Assembly: GCA_947492235.1 (NCBI GenBank)
Contig: CANLLZ010000001.1
Coordinates: forward strand, 558,001 to 622,000
Source: an uncultured Altererythrobacter sp.
GTDB taxonomy: Bacteria > Pseudomonadota > Alphaproteobacteria > Sphingomonadales > Sphingomonadaceae
DNA: 64,000 nucleotides
Direction of reading: 5' to 3'
This document shows positions 7,771 through 15,981 of the stretch, one piece after another; positions within the stretch are counted from its first letter, which is position 1; the number at the start of each line of letters is the position of its first letter. The position numbers and the translations under genes are program-made. The notes under the pieces are model-generated. The model was not told the DNA's origin. It did no database searches and worked only from the letters and a program-made list of their open reading frames with translations.

Positions 7771-10560
7771 ATGTCTGCGACTGCCGCCATCCCTCTTCCC
7801 GCGCTCCACGCCAGCCATGCGGGCATCTGGCTGCGCGAGGCCAATGGCGAAACGCGCGGTGTGTCGAAGGGGCAGGCGATCAACCGCGCCGCGGATACGC
7901 CCGTCCTGATGATCAATGCGCCGCTGGTGGCATCGCGGCTGGGCTATCCCGATCTCAGCGGGCTGGATCTGCTGGAATTGTATGCCTTCATCCATCCCGC
8001 ACGGTTTTGCGTGCCCACGGCAAAGGGGCTCGCACAGGCGCTCGATATGGAGCCGCCGACAGGCGACGACGCGGTTGCCGAATTTTTGCAGAAAGCCGCC
8101 ACGCGCCTGTTGCAGGGATGCGAGGAGCCCGGCTGGGCCGAGCGCGAGGGCGCATGGAGCATCCTGCAATCGCTCGCCAAATTGCGTTGGCCATGGGCGC
8201 AGGTTGTCGCCCCGCATATCGCGAGGCCTGCACAGGCTGAGAAGTGGCTGTTCTCCCGCTTACCCGAATGGGAGGATGCGCCCGAACGGCCGCAGCCCAA
8301 GCAAGTCGCGATGGAGGATGAGGCGGTCGCCGCCAGTCTGACGCGGCTGACGGGTGAGGGGGCGGAACGGCGCGAGGGGCAGCGCGCCTATGCGCAGTCC
8401 GCCGCGCAGGTGTTTGCGCCGAGGGAGCGCGATGCACGGCCCCATGTGCTCCTCGCTCAGGCAGGCACAGGCATCGGCAAGACGCTGGGCTATCTCGCGC
8501 CCGCAGCCCATTGGGCGCAGGAAAGCGGCGGCACGGTGTGGGTCAGCACCTACACCAAGAACCTGCAGCGGCAATTGCGCAGCGAATCGCGCCGCGCCTG
8601 GCCCGACCGTCGCGGTGACGGGTCGCGGCCCGTGGTGGTGCGCAAGGGGCGGGAGAATTATCTCTGCCTGCTCAATCTGGAGGACGCGCTGCAAGGCGGC
8701 TTTACCGGTCGGCCCGCCATTCTGGCCCAGCTGGTGGCGCGCTGGGCCGCCTTCAGCGCCGATGGCGATATGATCGGCGGCGATCTGCCCGGCTGGCTGG
8801 GGACTTTGTTCCGCAAGCGCGGGATCACCGCGCTGACCGACCAGCGGGGCGAGTGCATCTACGCAGGCTGCCCGCATTACCGCAAATGCTTCATCGAGCG
8901 CAGCGCGCGGGCCTCTGCGCAGGCCGATCTGGTTATCGCCAATCATGCGCTGGTCATGATCAACGCGGCACGGGGCCGCCATCAGGGGCAGGCCCCGACG
9001 CGGGTGGTGTTCGACGAGGGGCATCATGTGTTCGATGCCGCCGACAGCACCTTTGCCGCCGCGTTGACGGGGCAGGAGGCAATCGAGCTCAGGCGCTGGA
9101 TCATCGGGCCGGAGCGCAATGCACGCGGGCGCAGGCGCGGGCTGGCCGCGCGGCTCGCCGATGTCGCGAGCTATGACGATGCGGGCGGCGAAGCGGTGGA
9201 GGCGGCGATCGAGGCGGCGGCGGCCTTGCCCTCGGACGGGTGGAACCAGCGGCTGATCGAGGGCGCGCCTTCCGGCCCGGTCGAGGCTTTGCTGGGGCAG
9301 GTGCGCAGCTTCACCTATGCCCGCGATGAAAGCGGCGCGCAGGATGCGGGCTACGGGATAGAGACGGAAATCGCACAGCTGGACGGCCCGCTGGTGGAGG
9401 CCGCGCAAGAGGCAGGCGCTGCTTTGGCCGCGATCCGCAAACCGCTGATGGCGCTGGGCGCACGGCTGGAAGCGGTGCTGGAGGATGCGCCCGATTGGCT
9501 GGACGGGCAGGGCCGTGCCCGCATCGAAGGTGCGCGTCATTCGCTGAGCTGGCGGGTCGATCTGGTGGCCACGTGGGAAAGCCTGCTGGCTCGGATGGGC
9601 GGCCCGGCGGACCCCGACTTTGTCGACTGGTTCGCGGTGGACCGCAACGACACGCGCGAGTTCGACATCGGCATCCACCGCCGCTGGCTCGACCCAATGA
9701 AACCCTTTGCCAAGGTGGTGCTGGAGCAGGCGCATGGGGTGATGCTGACCAGCGCCACGCTGACCGACCGCGCGGCGACCGGCGATGGCGGGCGGATCGA
9801 GGATTGGCCCCACGCCATTCAGCGCAGCGGCGCACCGCATATCGACCTCGCGCCCAAAACCGCCAACGCGGCCAGCCCGTTCGACTATGCAGGCCGCGCC
9901 GAAGTGCTGATCGTGAACGATCTGAAGCGCGGCGATCTGCCTGCATTGGCGGGGGCGTACGCTCGGCTGATCGAGGCGGCGGGTGGCGGCACGCTGGGGC
10001 TGTTCACCGCCATCAAACGCCTGCGCGCGGTGCACTCGCGAATTGCGGACCGTCTGGCGCGGGCTGGCCTGCCGCTTTACGCCCAGCATGTCGACCCGAT
10101 CGACACCGGCACGCTGACCGACATTTTCCGCGATGATCGCGCAGCCAGCTTGCTGGGCACCGATGCCTTGCGTGACGGTGTAGATGTGCCGGGCGAAAGC
10201 TTGCGATGCGTGGTTATGGAGGCGGTCCCATGGCCGCGCCCCACCATATTGCACCGCGCGCGGCGGCTGGCGGCGGTGGACGAGCAGGGCGGCGCGAAAA
10301 ACTACGATGATCGCATCATCCGCGCGCGGCTGGCGCAGGCATTCGGACGCCTGATCCGGAGCCGCGATGACGCGGGGCATTTTGTTGTGCTATCATCGGC
10401 ATTCCCCAGCCGGTTGCTCAGCGCTTTCCCGGAGGGCACGCCTGTCATAAGGCTGACACTGGATGCTGCTCTGGCACGGGTCGCTGCAGGGCCGCCGACC
10501 GGCGAAGCACCGTCGGCAGCGCAGGAGATGCAAATCGATGAGAAGGACATGCCTTACTAA
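7771..10560 (+). CDS. Iron-sulfur ATP-dependent DNA helicase, DinG/XPD (Rad3) family
   Basis: The 929-residue protein has the helicase motifs of the Rad3/XPD/DinG superfamily 2 group: Walker A AGTGIGKT (residues 231-238), DEGH at 415-418, and a C-terminal motif VI region AFGRLIRSRDD. Four cysteines, C299, C362, C367 and C373, lie between motifs I and II in the arrangement that binds a 4Fe-4S cluster in XPD and DinG. It should unwind DNA with a 5' tail in repair or replication. The N-terminal 200 residues are specific and unassigned. The ATG at 7771, preceded by GAAAGG, is preferred over the TTG at 7744. The next gene starts immediately after its stop. Confidence 0.88.
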   Translation: MSATAAIPLPALHASHAGIWLREANGETRGVSKGQAINRAADTPVLMINAPLVASRLGYPDLSGLDLLELYAFIHPARFCVPTAKGLAQALDMEPPTGDDAVAEFLQKAATRLLQGCEEPGWAEREGAWSILQSLAKLRWPWAQVVAPHIARPAQAEKWLFSRLPEWEDAPERPQPKQVAMEDEAVAASLTRLTGEGAERREGQRAYAQSAAQVFAPRERDARPHVLLAQAGTGIGKTLGYLAPAAHWAQESGGTVWVSTYTKNLQRQLRSESRRAWPDRRGDGSRPVVVRKGRENYLCLLNLEDALQGGFTGRPAILAQLVARWAAFSADGDMIGGDLPGWLGTLFRKRGITALTDQRGECIYAGCPHYRKCFIERSARASAQADLVIANHALVMINAARGRHQGQAPTRVVFDEGHHVFDAADSTFAAALTGQEAIELRRWIIGPERNARGRRRGLAARLADVASYDDAGGEAVEAAIEAAAALPSDGWNQRLIEGAPSGPVEALLGQVRSFTYARDESGAQDAGYGIETEIAQLDGPLVEAAQEAGAALAAIRKPLMALGARLEAVLEDAPDWLDGQGRARIEGARHSLSWRVDLVATWESLLARMGGPADPDFVDWFAVDRNDTREFDIGIHRRWLDPMKPFAKVVLEQAHGVMLTSATLTDRAATGDGGRIEDWPHAIQRSGAPHIDLAPKTANAASPFDYAGRAEVLIVNDLKRGDLPALAGAYARLIEAAGGGTLGLFTAIKRLRAVHSRIADRLARAGLPLYAQHVDPIDTGTLTDIFRDDRAASLLGTDALRDGVDVPGESLRCVVMEAVPWPRPTILHRARRLAAVDEQGGAKNYDDRIIRARLAQAFGRLIRSRDDAGHFVVLSSAFPSRLLSAFPEGTPVIRLTLDAALARVAAGPPTGEAPSAAQEMQIDEKDMPY

Positions 10561-11112
10561 ATGAAGAGACTGGGCATCCTGCGCCACGCAAAGTCCGATT
10601 GGGACGATATGGCCAAGCGCGATTTCGACCGCGGTCTGAACGATCGCGGACGGCGCGGCGCTGCGCTTATGGGCCGGCATATTCGCGAATATACGCGGGG
10701 CGAGGGGATGGAATGGGGCCTCCTGCTCGCCAGCCCCGCAGAGCGCGTGCAGCGCACGCTGGAGGCTGCCGACTTGCCGCTGGAGCCAAAGTGGAACCGC
10801 GCGCTGTATCTCGCCAGCGCAGAGACAATTGCGGAGGAAATCCGCGATGCGGCGGAGGCTCTGGACAGCGATCCCGGCGCGATTCTAGTCTCCGGCCACA
10901 ATCCCGGCCTGCAGGATCTGCTGCTGATGCTGGTCGCGCGGGACAAGGAGAATGCGCTGTTCAAGGAAGCGTGCATCAAATTCCCCACCGCCACCTTCGC
11001 CGTGCTGGATATCGCGATCGACAGCTGGGCGGAATTGGGCGGAGAAGCGGGCGAAGTCGTCCACTTCAAACGCCCGCGCGATCTGGATGCGGAGCTGGGG
11101 CCTGAGAGCTGA
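10561..11112 (+). CDS. SixA-like phosphohistidine phosphatase (histidine phosphatase family)
   Basis: The 183-residue protein begins with the RHG-type signature ILRHAKSDW, in which R8 and H9 would be the phospho-accepting pair, and has the later conserved SGHNPGLQDLL histidine segment. These place it in the SixA branch of the histidine phosphatase superfamily, which removes phosphate from phosphohistidine in phosphotransfer or PTS proteins. The actual substrate is unknown. The ATG directly abuts the TAA of the helicase gene, so the two are co-transcribed and probably translationally coupled. The 204 bases downstream show no gene. Confidence 0.85.
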   Translation: MKRLGILRHAKSDWDDMAKRDFDRGLNDRGRRGAALMGRHIREYTRGEGMEWGLLLASPAERVQRTLEAADLPLEPKWNRALYLASAETIAEEIRDAAEALDSDPGAILVSGHNPGLQDLLLMLVARDKENALFKEACIKFPTATFAVLDIAIDSWAELGGEAGEVVHFKRPRDLDAELGPES

Positions 11113-11316
11113 CAAGTCCCGAGGGACCAGGGGGCAGCGCATAACCACGACATATGCTGGGGTCAGCACATGCCGTGGCCACGGGTCGCAACAATGCGTT
11201 TGCATTGCAACGCCCGGCTAGCGCACGGGATTTCCGAAATCCTGATGGAAACCTGATGTTTAGAGGAAAAATTTGAAGTAGCCTGACCCGGCACATGGCG
11301 CGCCCCGCTTTGGTAC

Positions 11317-11757
11317 CTAGGCCAGCACCTGATTGGGGCCGGGGCCCTTCACAGCCAGCCGGTCATCCTTGTTGTACAGCGCGCATTTGCGCAACGAGAG
11401 GCAGCCGCACCCGATGCAGCCGTCCAGCCGGTCCCGCGTGCGTTGCAGTTCCGCGATGCGCTCATCCAATATCGCCCGGATGGCTCGGCTGATGCTGCGC
11501 CAGTCATGCGCAGTCGGCGTGCGCCCCTGCGGCAGGCGGGCCAGTTGGGCCTCGATTTCGCCCAGCGAGAGGCCCATCCGCTGGGCGATCAGAATAAAGC
11601 TCAGCCGCCTTATGTCGGAGCGCAGGAAGCGCCGCTGGTTGCCCGACGAGCGGAACGCCTCGACCAGTCCCTTCTCCTCGTAATAGCGAATGGCGGACAC
11701 CGAGAGGCCCGTCCGGCGCGATAATTCTCCGATAGGGAGCAGATCGTTCTTGTCCAT
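11317..11757 (-). CDS. soxR: Redox-sensing MerR-family activator SoxR
   Basis: SoxR senses redox-cycling compounds or superoxide through a 2Fe-2S cluster and twists its target promoter to activate it. The 146-residue protein has the MerR winged helix (IGELSRRTGLSVSAIRYYEEKG), a dimerisation helix, and the diagnostic cluster motif C114-xx-C117-x-C119-x5-C125. A near-perfect SoxR box (11787-11804) lies 30 bases upstream of the ATG, between soxR and a divergent VOC-family gene. No SoxS is present, as usual outside enterobacteria, so the VOC gene is the evident direct target. Confidence 0.95.
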   Translation of the reverse strand: MDKNDLLPIGELSRRTGLSVSAIRYYEEKGLVEAFRSSGNQRRFLRSDIRRLSFILIAQRMGLSLGEIEAQLARLPQGRTPTAHDWRSISRAIRAILDERIAELQRTRDRLDGCIGCGCLSLRKCALYNKDDRLAVKGPGPNQVLA

Positions 11758-11783
11758 CGGGTCACTCTAGTGAAATGAGACCT

Positions 11784-11815
11784 TGACCTCAAGTTAGCTT
11801 GAGGTTGCATAGACT
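11784..11815 (+). promoter_or_regulatory. SoxR box within a MerR-type promoter
   Basis: The sequence CCTCAAGTTAGCTTGAGG (11787-11804) has perfect 7-bp arms and matches the known SoxR operator. A TTGACC -35 element begins at 11784, overlapping the operator, and TAGACT at 11810-11815 would be the -10, giving a 20-bp spacer, long as expected for MerR-family-activated promoters. It reads towards the VOC-family gene at 11880 and also lies in front of soxR, allowing autoregulation. Confidence 0.9.
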
Positions 11816-11879
11816 TCAGCACTCGGCGTCGAAGCACCGCCATTCTGGTGGACGCGCAACGCAAACTATGGAGTGCAAT

Positions 11880-12275
11880 ATGACCAGCAAACCGGCCGTC
11901 GGCCATCTCGAACACGCCAACATTTCCTCGACCGAGCCGGAGCGGCTGGCCGCCTTGCTGGCCGATCTGCTGGGCTGGCAGGAGCGGTGGAGGGGGCCTT
12001 CGCAGAAATATGGCCGCTCGATCCATATCGGCAGCGGACCGGCGAATGGCGATGATTACCTCGCGATCTACACGGGCGATCACGTGAAGGGCGGATACAG
12101 CAAGGGCCAGCCGCTCAACCACCTCGCCTTCACCGTCGCCGATCTGGACGCCGCGGAAGAGGCGGTGCGCCGCGCCGGCCTAAAACCCTTAGACCGCGAA
12201 GCCTATGATCCGGGCGAGCGGTTCTACTTCTTCGACTGGGACGACATCGAATTCGAAGTGGTGTGCTATGAATGA
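11880..12275 (+). CDS. VOC-superfamily protein (glyoxalase/dioxygenase fold), likely SoxR target
   Basis: The 131-residue protein has two paired beta-alpha-beta-beta-beta modules of the vicinal-oxygen-chelate fold. Candidate metal ligands are the histidines in HLEHANI and HLAFTV and the glutamates near FEVV at the C-terminus. Family members act as glyoxalases, dioxygenases or antibiotic-binding proteins. The ATG at 11880 is chosen because GGAG lies 6 nt upstream; an in-frame ATG at 11868 lacks one. Expression from the SoxR-box promoter suggests a role in coping with redox-active compounds, which is inference. Confidence 0.82.
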   Translation: MTSKPAVGHLEHANISSTEPERLAALLADLLGWQERWRGPSQKYGRSIHIGSGPANGDDYLAIYTGDHVKGGYSKGQPLNHLAFTVADLDAAEEAVRRAGLKPLDREAYDPGERFYFFDWDDIEFEVVCYE

Positions 12276-12399
12276 GCCGATTTTGCGGGAGCCGATGTTT
12301 GGGGCTCCACCTGACAAGAAGAGAGAGGTCCGGGCCAAATCTCTTTCACCGCTAGAGCATCTGTTGGGGCGCTTGAACTCGGCGCTCAATCTCCCTTGA
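12268..12399 (+). CDS. Possible 43-residue ORF overlapping the VOC gene end
   Basis: An ATG inside the last codons of the VOC gene opens a 43-codon frame that encodes a basic peptide (PDKKREVRAK in the middle). It would be translationally coupled to the SoxR-regulated gene. It overlaps the 3' end of the opposite marR gene by 14 bases and has no recognised homology, so it may be a chance frame. Confidence 0.2.
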   Translation: MNEPILREPMFGAPPDKKREVRAKSLSPLEHLLGRLNSALNLP

Positions 12400-12889
12400 A
12401 ATCGGCGGGGATCGGGCAGTCGGTGCAGACCCGGTCGTCGCACAAACGGCAGAGCTGGCATCGCTCCAGATCGCTGGATGGCAACCCTGCCAAAATCCGC
12501 GAGAGAAGCGCACCAAGCTGATCCCGTTCTGACGGGGTGAGCGGCGATACGAGCGTCTTGATCGCAGCCAGTCGACCAGACAGCAGCTCTTCGCGCGCTA
12601 CGTGTCCCTTCTGCGTCAGATGCAAAGCCAAAGTTCGTCGGTCGCGCCCGCTGCGCCGTTCGACCAATCCATCCGCGACCAGCCGGTCCACCAGGCGGAC
12701 GGCGCCGGGATGCGACAGGCCGAGGATCGCGCGCAGCTGATCGTTCGAGGGCTGGGTACCGTAGCCGATGACGACCAAAGCAGCGGGGGTCTCGCCCGCG
12801 CGGCTCATGACCTGCCGAGCGGCTGCCTGAATCCGGTCAGCCACGGCCAGTCCGACGGCCCCGAGCAAATTTGATGTCCTGTCCAACAT
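12386..12889 (-). CDS. MarR-family regulator with C-terminal cysteine cluster
   Basis: The 167-residue protein has a MarR winged-helix domain (helix-turn-helix around residues 48-70, QLRAILGLSHPGAVRLVDRL, and the wing ERRSGRDRRTLALHL). The C-terminus holds five cysteines at 144, 147, 150, 155 and 158 in a CxxCxxC-x4-CxxC pattern, which suggests metal or iron-sulfur binding or a redox switch. The ATG at 12887-12889 is preferred to longer frames because upstream codons run into the palindromic operator. It is divergent from the SnoaL-like gene at 12987, its likely target. Confidence 0.85.
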   Translation of the reverse strand: MLDRTSNLLGAVGLAVADRIQAAARQVMSRAGETPAALVVIGYGTQPSNDQLRAILGLSHPGAVRLVDRLVADGLVERRSGRDRRTLALHLTQKGHVAREELLSGRLAAIKTLVSPLTPSERDQLGALLSRILAGLPSSDLERCQLCRLCDDRVCTDCPIPADFKGD

Positions 12890-12910
12890 CAGGCCCAGAT
12901 ACGTGCCTCC

Positions 12911-12954
12911 CGCACATTTTTCAATTGACGTTATGTGCGCCCCGCACATATGCA
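12911..12954 (+). promoter_or_regulatory. Promoter with palindromic operator, probable MarR site
   Basis: The inverted repeat ATGTGCG-CCC-CGCACAT (12933-12949) lies between TTGACG (-35, 12925-12930) and TATGCA (-10, 12949-12954) of a promoter reading towards 12987. A third half-site CGCACAT stands at 12911-12917. A dimeric MarR repressor bound there would block RNA polymerase. The assignment to the adjacent MarR protein is inference from position. Confidence 0.65.
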
Positions 12955-12986
12955 GGGCATACGACAGCCGATCAAAGGAGTTCACC

Positions 12987-13388
12987 ATGACCGACGCAGG
13001 CAAGGATCCGGAACACGCCGATTTTTACGAGCGCTTCTGCGCCTTTTGGAAAGATCCTTCCGGGGAGCGCGTTCTGGAGATCATTGCACCAGACGCCTCT
13101 ATCCACTTCACCGGCGCGGGCTTCATGTCAGGGACGCAGTACGCCGCTTTCATGGGGGAAACACTCGCGGCTCTGGAAGAGCTGGTGGTCACACCGATGG
13201 ACTGCGCCGGCAATGGCGACATGCTCTATATCGCGTGGGAAGCGGCGGCCAATATTCACGGGGAGCGGCGCACCTATCGCGGCGTCGACCGCTTCCGCCT
13301 GAAAGACGGAATGGCAGTGGAAGAGCACGTGATTTTCGATTCCGCAGTGCTCTTGCCAGAAGGGCGGGGTGGTATCGAGCAGGTTTGA
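12987..13388 (+). CDS. SnoaL-like (NTF2-fold) polyketide-cyclase-type protein
   Basis: The 133-residue protein fits the SnoaL/NTF2 alpha-beta barrel: an N-terminal helix (DFYERFCAFWKDP), a strand with DASIHFTGAGF, then the typical TLAALEELVV, YIAWEAAANI and GVDRFRLKDGMAVEEHVIFD segments. Such small proteins bind or isomerise hydrophobic or steroid-like ligands. GGAG at 12977-12980 fixes the ATG at 12987. It lies next to the MarR-type operator and would be induced by the MarR ligand. Confidence 0.8.
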   Translation: MTDAGKDPEHADFYERFCAFWKDPSGERVLEIIAPDASIHFTGAGFMSGTQYAAFMGETLAALEELVVTPMDCAGNGDMLYIAWEAAANIHGERRTYRGVDRFRLKDGMAVEEHVIFDSAVLLPEGRGGIEQV

Positions 13389-13472
13389 GTGTGGAGAGTG
13401 CCTCGCATTAAGAGAAGGCGCTCAATCAAAAACCCCTGTCCTACACGCGCGAAATTTGCATTAGGCTCTTCG

Positions 13473-14162
13473 ATGAGCAAACCGGAAAACAGCTTCGCCC
13501 CCGATACCGCCTCGCAAGACACTGCCGGGCAGCCGTATCTCCCGATCACCAGAAATCGCGGCTGGACCCCGCATAAGCAGGCGGCGTTTCTGCATGCGCT
13601 GTGCAGCACGCACAATGTCGCGGCGGCGGCGCGGGCGGTGGGGATGAGCCGGCAATCGGCCTATGCTTTGCGCGCTCGATTGCGCGGTCAGCCGTTTGAC
13701 CGGGCGTGGGACGGGGCGTTTTCGGGCCGGTTCGATGCGCTGGCGGAGGCGGCGATGGACCGCGCGCTTAACGGGGTGGAGGTGCCGCATCTGCACAGGG
13801 GCGAAGTCGTCCATGTCTCGCGCCGCTATGACGAGAAGCTGACGCTGGGCCTGCTGAAACTGCGCGCTGATCTGTTGCGGCCAAGCCCTCCGCGTCACGA
13901 GCCCGGCACGATCTATTCGCCCAGCGATCTGGCCGAGCTGATCAGCCGCGTCGCGCAGGGGCCGGAAACGTGGCTCGACTCAAAAGAAGAAGAATTGCGG
14001 GCCTGGTTCGACCGCGATCCGCATGAAGGCAAGGACGGGTATTATCCCGAGGCGGAAGTCGTCGATGAAATGGATGAATATGGCGAGGCTTCGTCCGAGG
14101 TCCTGCGCGCCGCCCGGGAAAAACGCGGGGGCAATGTGTCAAGCAAATCCAACCCGAAATAA
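13473..14162 (+). CDS. Helix-turn-helix protein of unknown role
   Basis: The 229-residue protein shows an N-terminal helix-turn-helix around residues 40-63 (NVAAAARAVGMSRQSAYALRAR). The rest is helical and unassigned, with an acidic C-terminal part. Related-looking proteins are common in Sphingomonadales but their targets are not known to me. The ATG at 13473 is chosen; a GTG at 13389 is further upstream and follows the previous stop directly. The final codons (SSKSNPK) are encoded by a 16-bp sequence repeated exactly 80 bp downstream in the gap before lysK. Confidence 0.7.
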   Translation: MSKPENSFAPDTASQDTAGQPYLPITRNRGWTPHKQAAFLHALCSTHNVAAAARAVGMSRQSAYALRARLRGQPFDRAWDGAFSGRFDALAEAAMDRALNGVEVPHLHRGEVVHVSRRYDEKLTLGLLKLRADLLRPSPPRHEPGTIYSPSDLAELISRVAQGPETWLDSKEEELRAWFDRDPHEGKDGYYPEAEVVDEMDEYGEASSEVLRAAREKRGGNVSSKSNPK

Positions 14163-14233
14163 TATCATAAAAACAGTGGGTTGTGTGATTTTCCCTGCTT
14201 GACAGGGTGTCAAAAACGTCAAGCAAATCCAAC
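14138..14233. repeat. 16-bp direct repeat flanking a TTGACA-GGG-TGTCAA palindrome
   Basis: GTCAAGCAAATCCAAC occurs at 14138-14153 and at 14218-14233, exactly 80 bp apart. Between them lies the perfect palindrome TTGACAGGGTGTCAA (14199-14213), and GCTTGAC (14197-14203) forms an inverted pair with the GTCAAGC of the second repeat. The array lies in the gap between the HTH gene and lysK and overlaps the end of the HTH gene. It could be an operator array or a remnant of a small mobile element. Confidence 0.55.
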
Positions 14234-14311
14234 AGCAATTCCGGGCGCGCATAGCCGCCTGTTTGCGCTTCGCACTTGCAACATCGTGCGCGCGTGGCAT
14301 GGCAGCCCGCT

Positions 14312-15964
14312 ATGAGTATGCAAGAACTGATCGACGCCGCCCGTAACTCCAAGGCCTGGCCTTTTCAGGAGGCCCAGCGCCTGCTGAAACGCTATCCCGA
14401 CGGCGCGAAACCCGACGGCTCGCCGATCCTTTTCGAAACCGGTTACGGCCCCAGCGGCCTGCCGCATATCGGCACGTTTCAGGAAGTGCTGCGCACCACC
14501 TTCGTGCGCCGCGCCTTCGAGGCGCTGATCGGGGCCAAGCCGGAAGACGGCAAGACCCGGCTGGTGGCGTTTTCCGACGATATGGACGGCTTCCGCAAAG
14601 TGCCGACCAATCTGCCCAATCAGGATATGCTGGCGCAGCATCTGCACAAGCCGCTGTGCCGCGTGCCGGATCCTTTTGATGCAGGTCATGAAAGCTTTGC
14701 CGCGCACAACAATGCGAAGCTGCGCGAATTTCTCGACCGGTTCGGGTTCGAGTACGAATTCATCGCCTCGTCCGACCGCTATCAGTCGGGCGCGTTCGAT
14801 GATGCGCTGCGCAATGTGCTGGCGCATAATCAGGCGATTCTGGATATCATGCTGCCGACCCTCAGGGCCGAGCGGGCGGCGACCTATTCGCCAATCATGC
14901 CGATCTCGCCATCGACCGGTCATGTGCTGCAGGTGCCGGTGGAAGTGGTGGATGCCGCAGAGGGCATGATCCGCTTCACCGACGAGGATGGCAGCGTGGT
15001 CGAGCAGAGCGCGCTGGGCGGCATGGCCAAGCTGCAATGGAAGGTCGACTTCGCCATGCGCTGGGTCGCGCTGGGCGTCGATTACGAGATGTATGGCAAG
15101 GATCTGACCGACACCGGCGTGCAATCGGGCAAGATTGCCAAGGTGCTGGGCGGGCGCAAGCCGGATGGGCTGATTTACGAGCTGTTCCTCGACGAGAACG
15201 GCGAAAAGATCAGCAAGTCCAAGGGCAATGGCCTGACGATCGAGCAATGGCTGGATTACGGCAGTCAGGAGAGCCTGGGCTTCTACATCTTCCCCAATCC
15301 CAAAAGCGCCAAGCAGCTGCATGGCGGGGTGATCCCGCGCGCGGTGGATGATTACTGGGCCTTCCGCGAGCGGCTGGCCGAACAGCCGCTGGACAAGCAG
15401 CTGGGCAATCCGGTGTGGCATCTGGCGCGGGCCAATGGCGGCTTTGCCAATGATGAAGTGGGGCCTTCCGAGGCACCGGGAGCGGGCGACAATCAGCCGG
15501 TGACCTTTGCGTTGCTGCTCAATCTGGTCGGCGTGCTGGGGGCAGAGGCGGACAAGGATCAGGTTTGGTCCTACCTTGCCAATTATGTCGAGGATGCGGA
15601 CCCGGCGAAGCATCCGATGCTGGACGATCTGATCGACAATGCGCTGGCCTATAACCGCGATTTCATCGCCCCGACTCTGGAGCGGCGCGCGCCGACAGAG
15701 ACCGAGGCGGCGGCCTTGCGGGAGCTGGACGGGGTGCTGGCCGATGTGCCCGGCGATATCACGGCGGAGGATTTGCAGACGCAGGTCTACGAGATCGGCA
15801 AGCGGGAGGAGTTCGGTTTCGAGAACCTGCGGGACTGGTTCACGGCGCTGTACCAGATCTTGCTGGGGGCCGATCAGGGCCCGCGCATGGGCAGCTTCAT
15901 CCGGCTTTACGGGATCGAGAACTCGCGGGCGTTGATCTCCGATGCGCTAGGGAAGGGGGGCTAA
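14312..15964 (+). CDS. lysK: Class I lysyl-tRNA synthetase
   Basis: This 550-residue enzyme charges tRNA-Lys. It is the class I (archaeal/alphaproteobacterial) form, unrelated to the class II LysS. The HIGH motif appears as HIGT (residues 52-55) after TGYGPSGLP, and the KMSKS motif as KISKS (299-303) followed by KGNG. The ATG at 14312 is chosen; 14318 is possible. It is downstream of the repeat array, which may include its promoter. It converges with the oxygenase gene 17 bp later. Confidence 0.95.
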   Translation: MSMQELIDAARNSKAWPFQEAQRLLKRYPDGAKPDGSPILFETGYGPSGLPHIGTFQEVLRTTFVRRAFEALIGAKPEDGKTRLVAFSDDMDGFRKVPTNLPNQDMLAQHLHKPLCRVPDPFDAGHESFAAHNNAKLREFLDRFGFEYEFIASSDRYQSGAFDDALRNVLAHNQAILDIMLPTLRAERAATYSPIMPISPSTGHVLQVPVEVVDAAEGMIRFTDEDGSVVEQSALGGMAKLQWKVDFAMRWVALGVDYEMYGKDLTDTGVQSGKIAKVLGGRKPDGLIYELFLDENGEKISKSKGNGLTIEQWLDYGSQESLGFYIFPNPKSAKQLHGGVIPRAVDDYWAFRERLAEQPLDKQLGNPVWHLARANGGFANDEVGPSEAPGAGDNQPVTFALLLNLVGVLGAEADKDQVWSYLANYVEDADPAKHPMLDDLIDNALAYNRDFIAPTLERRAPTETEAAALRELDGVLADVPGDITAEDLQTQVYEIGKREEFGFENLRDWFTALYQILLGADQGPRMGSFIRLYGIENSRALISDALGKGG

Positions 15965-15981
15965 TTTACGCGGGGCGCGCG

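Noticed and set aside
8260-10380. A 706-codon frame on the minus strand within the helicase gene
   Set aside because: The plus strand encodes complete helicase motifs and iron-sulfur cysteines. The antisense frame is open because of the high G+C content.
14219-15613. A 464-codon minus-strand frame opposite lysK
   Set aside because: lysK is unmistakable from its HIGH and KISKS motifs; the antisense frame has no family features.
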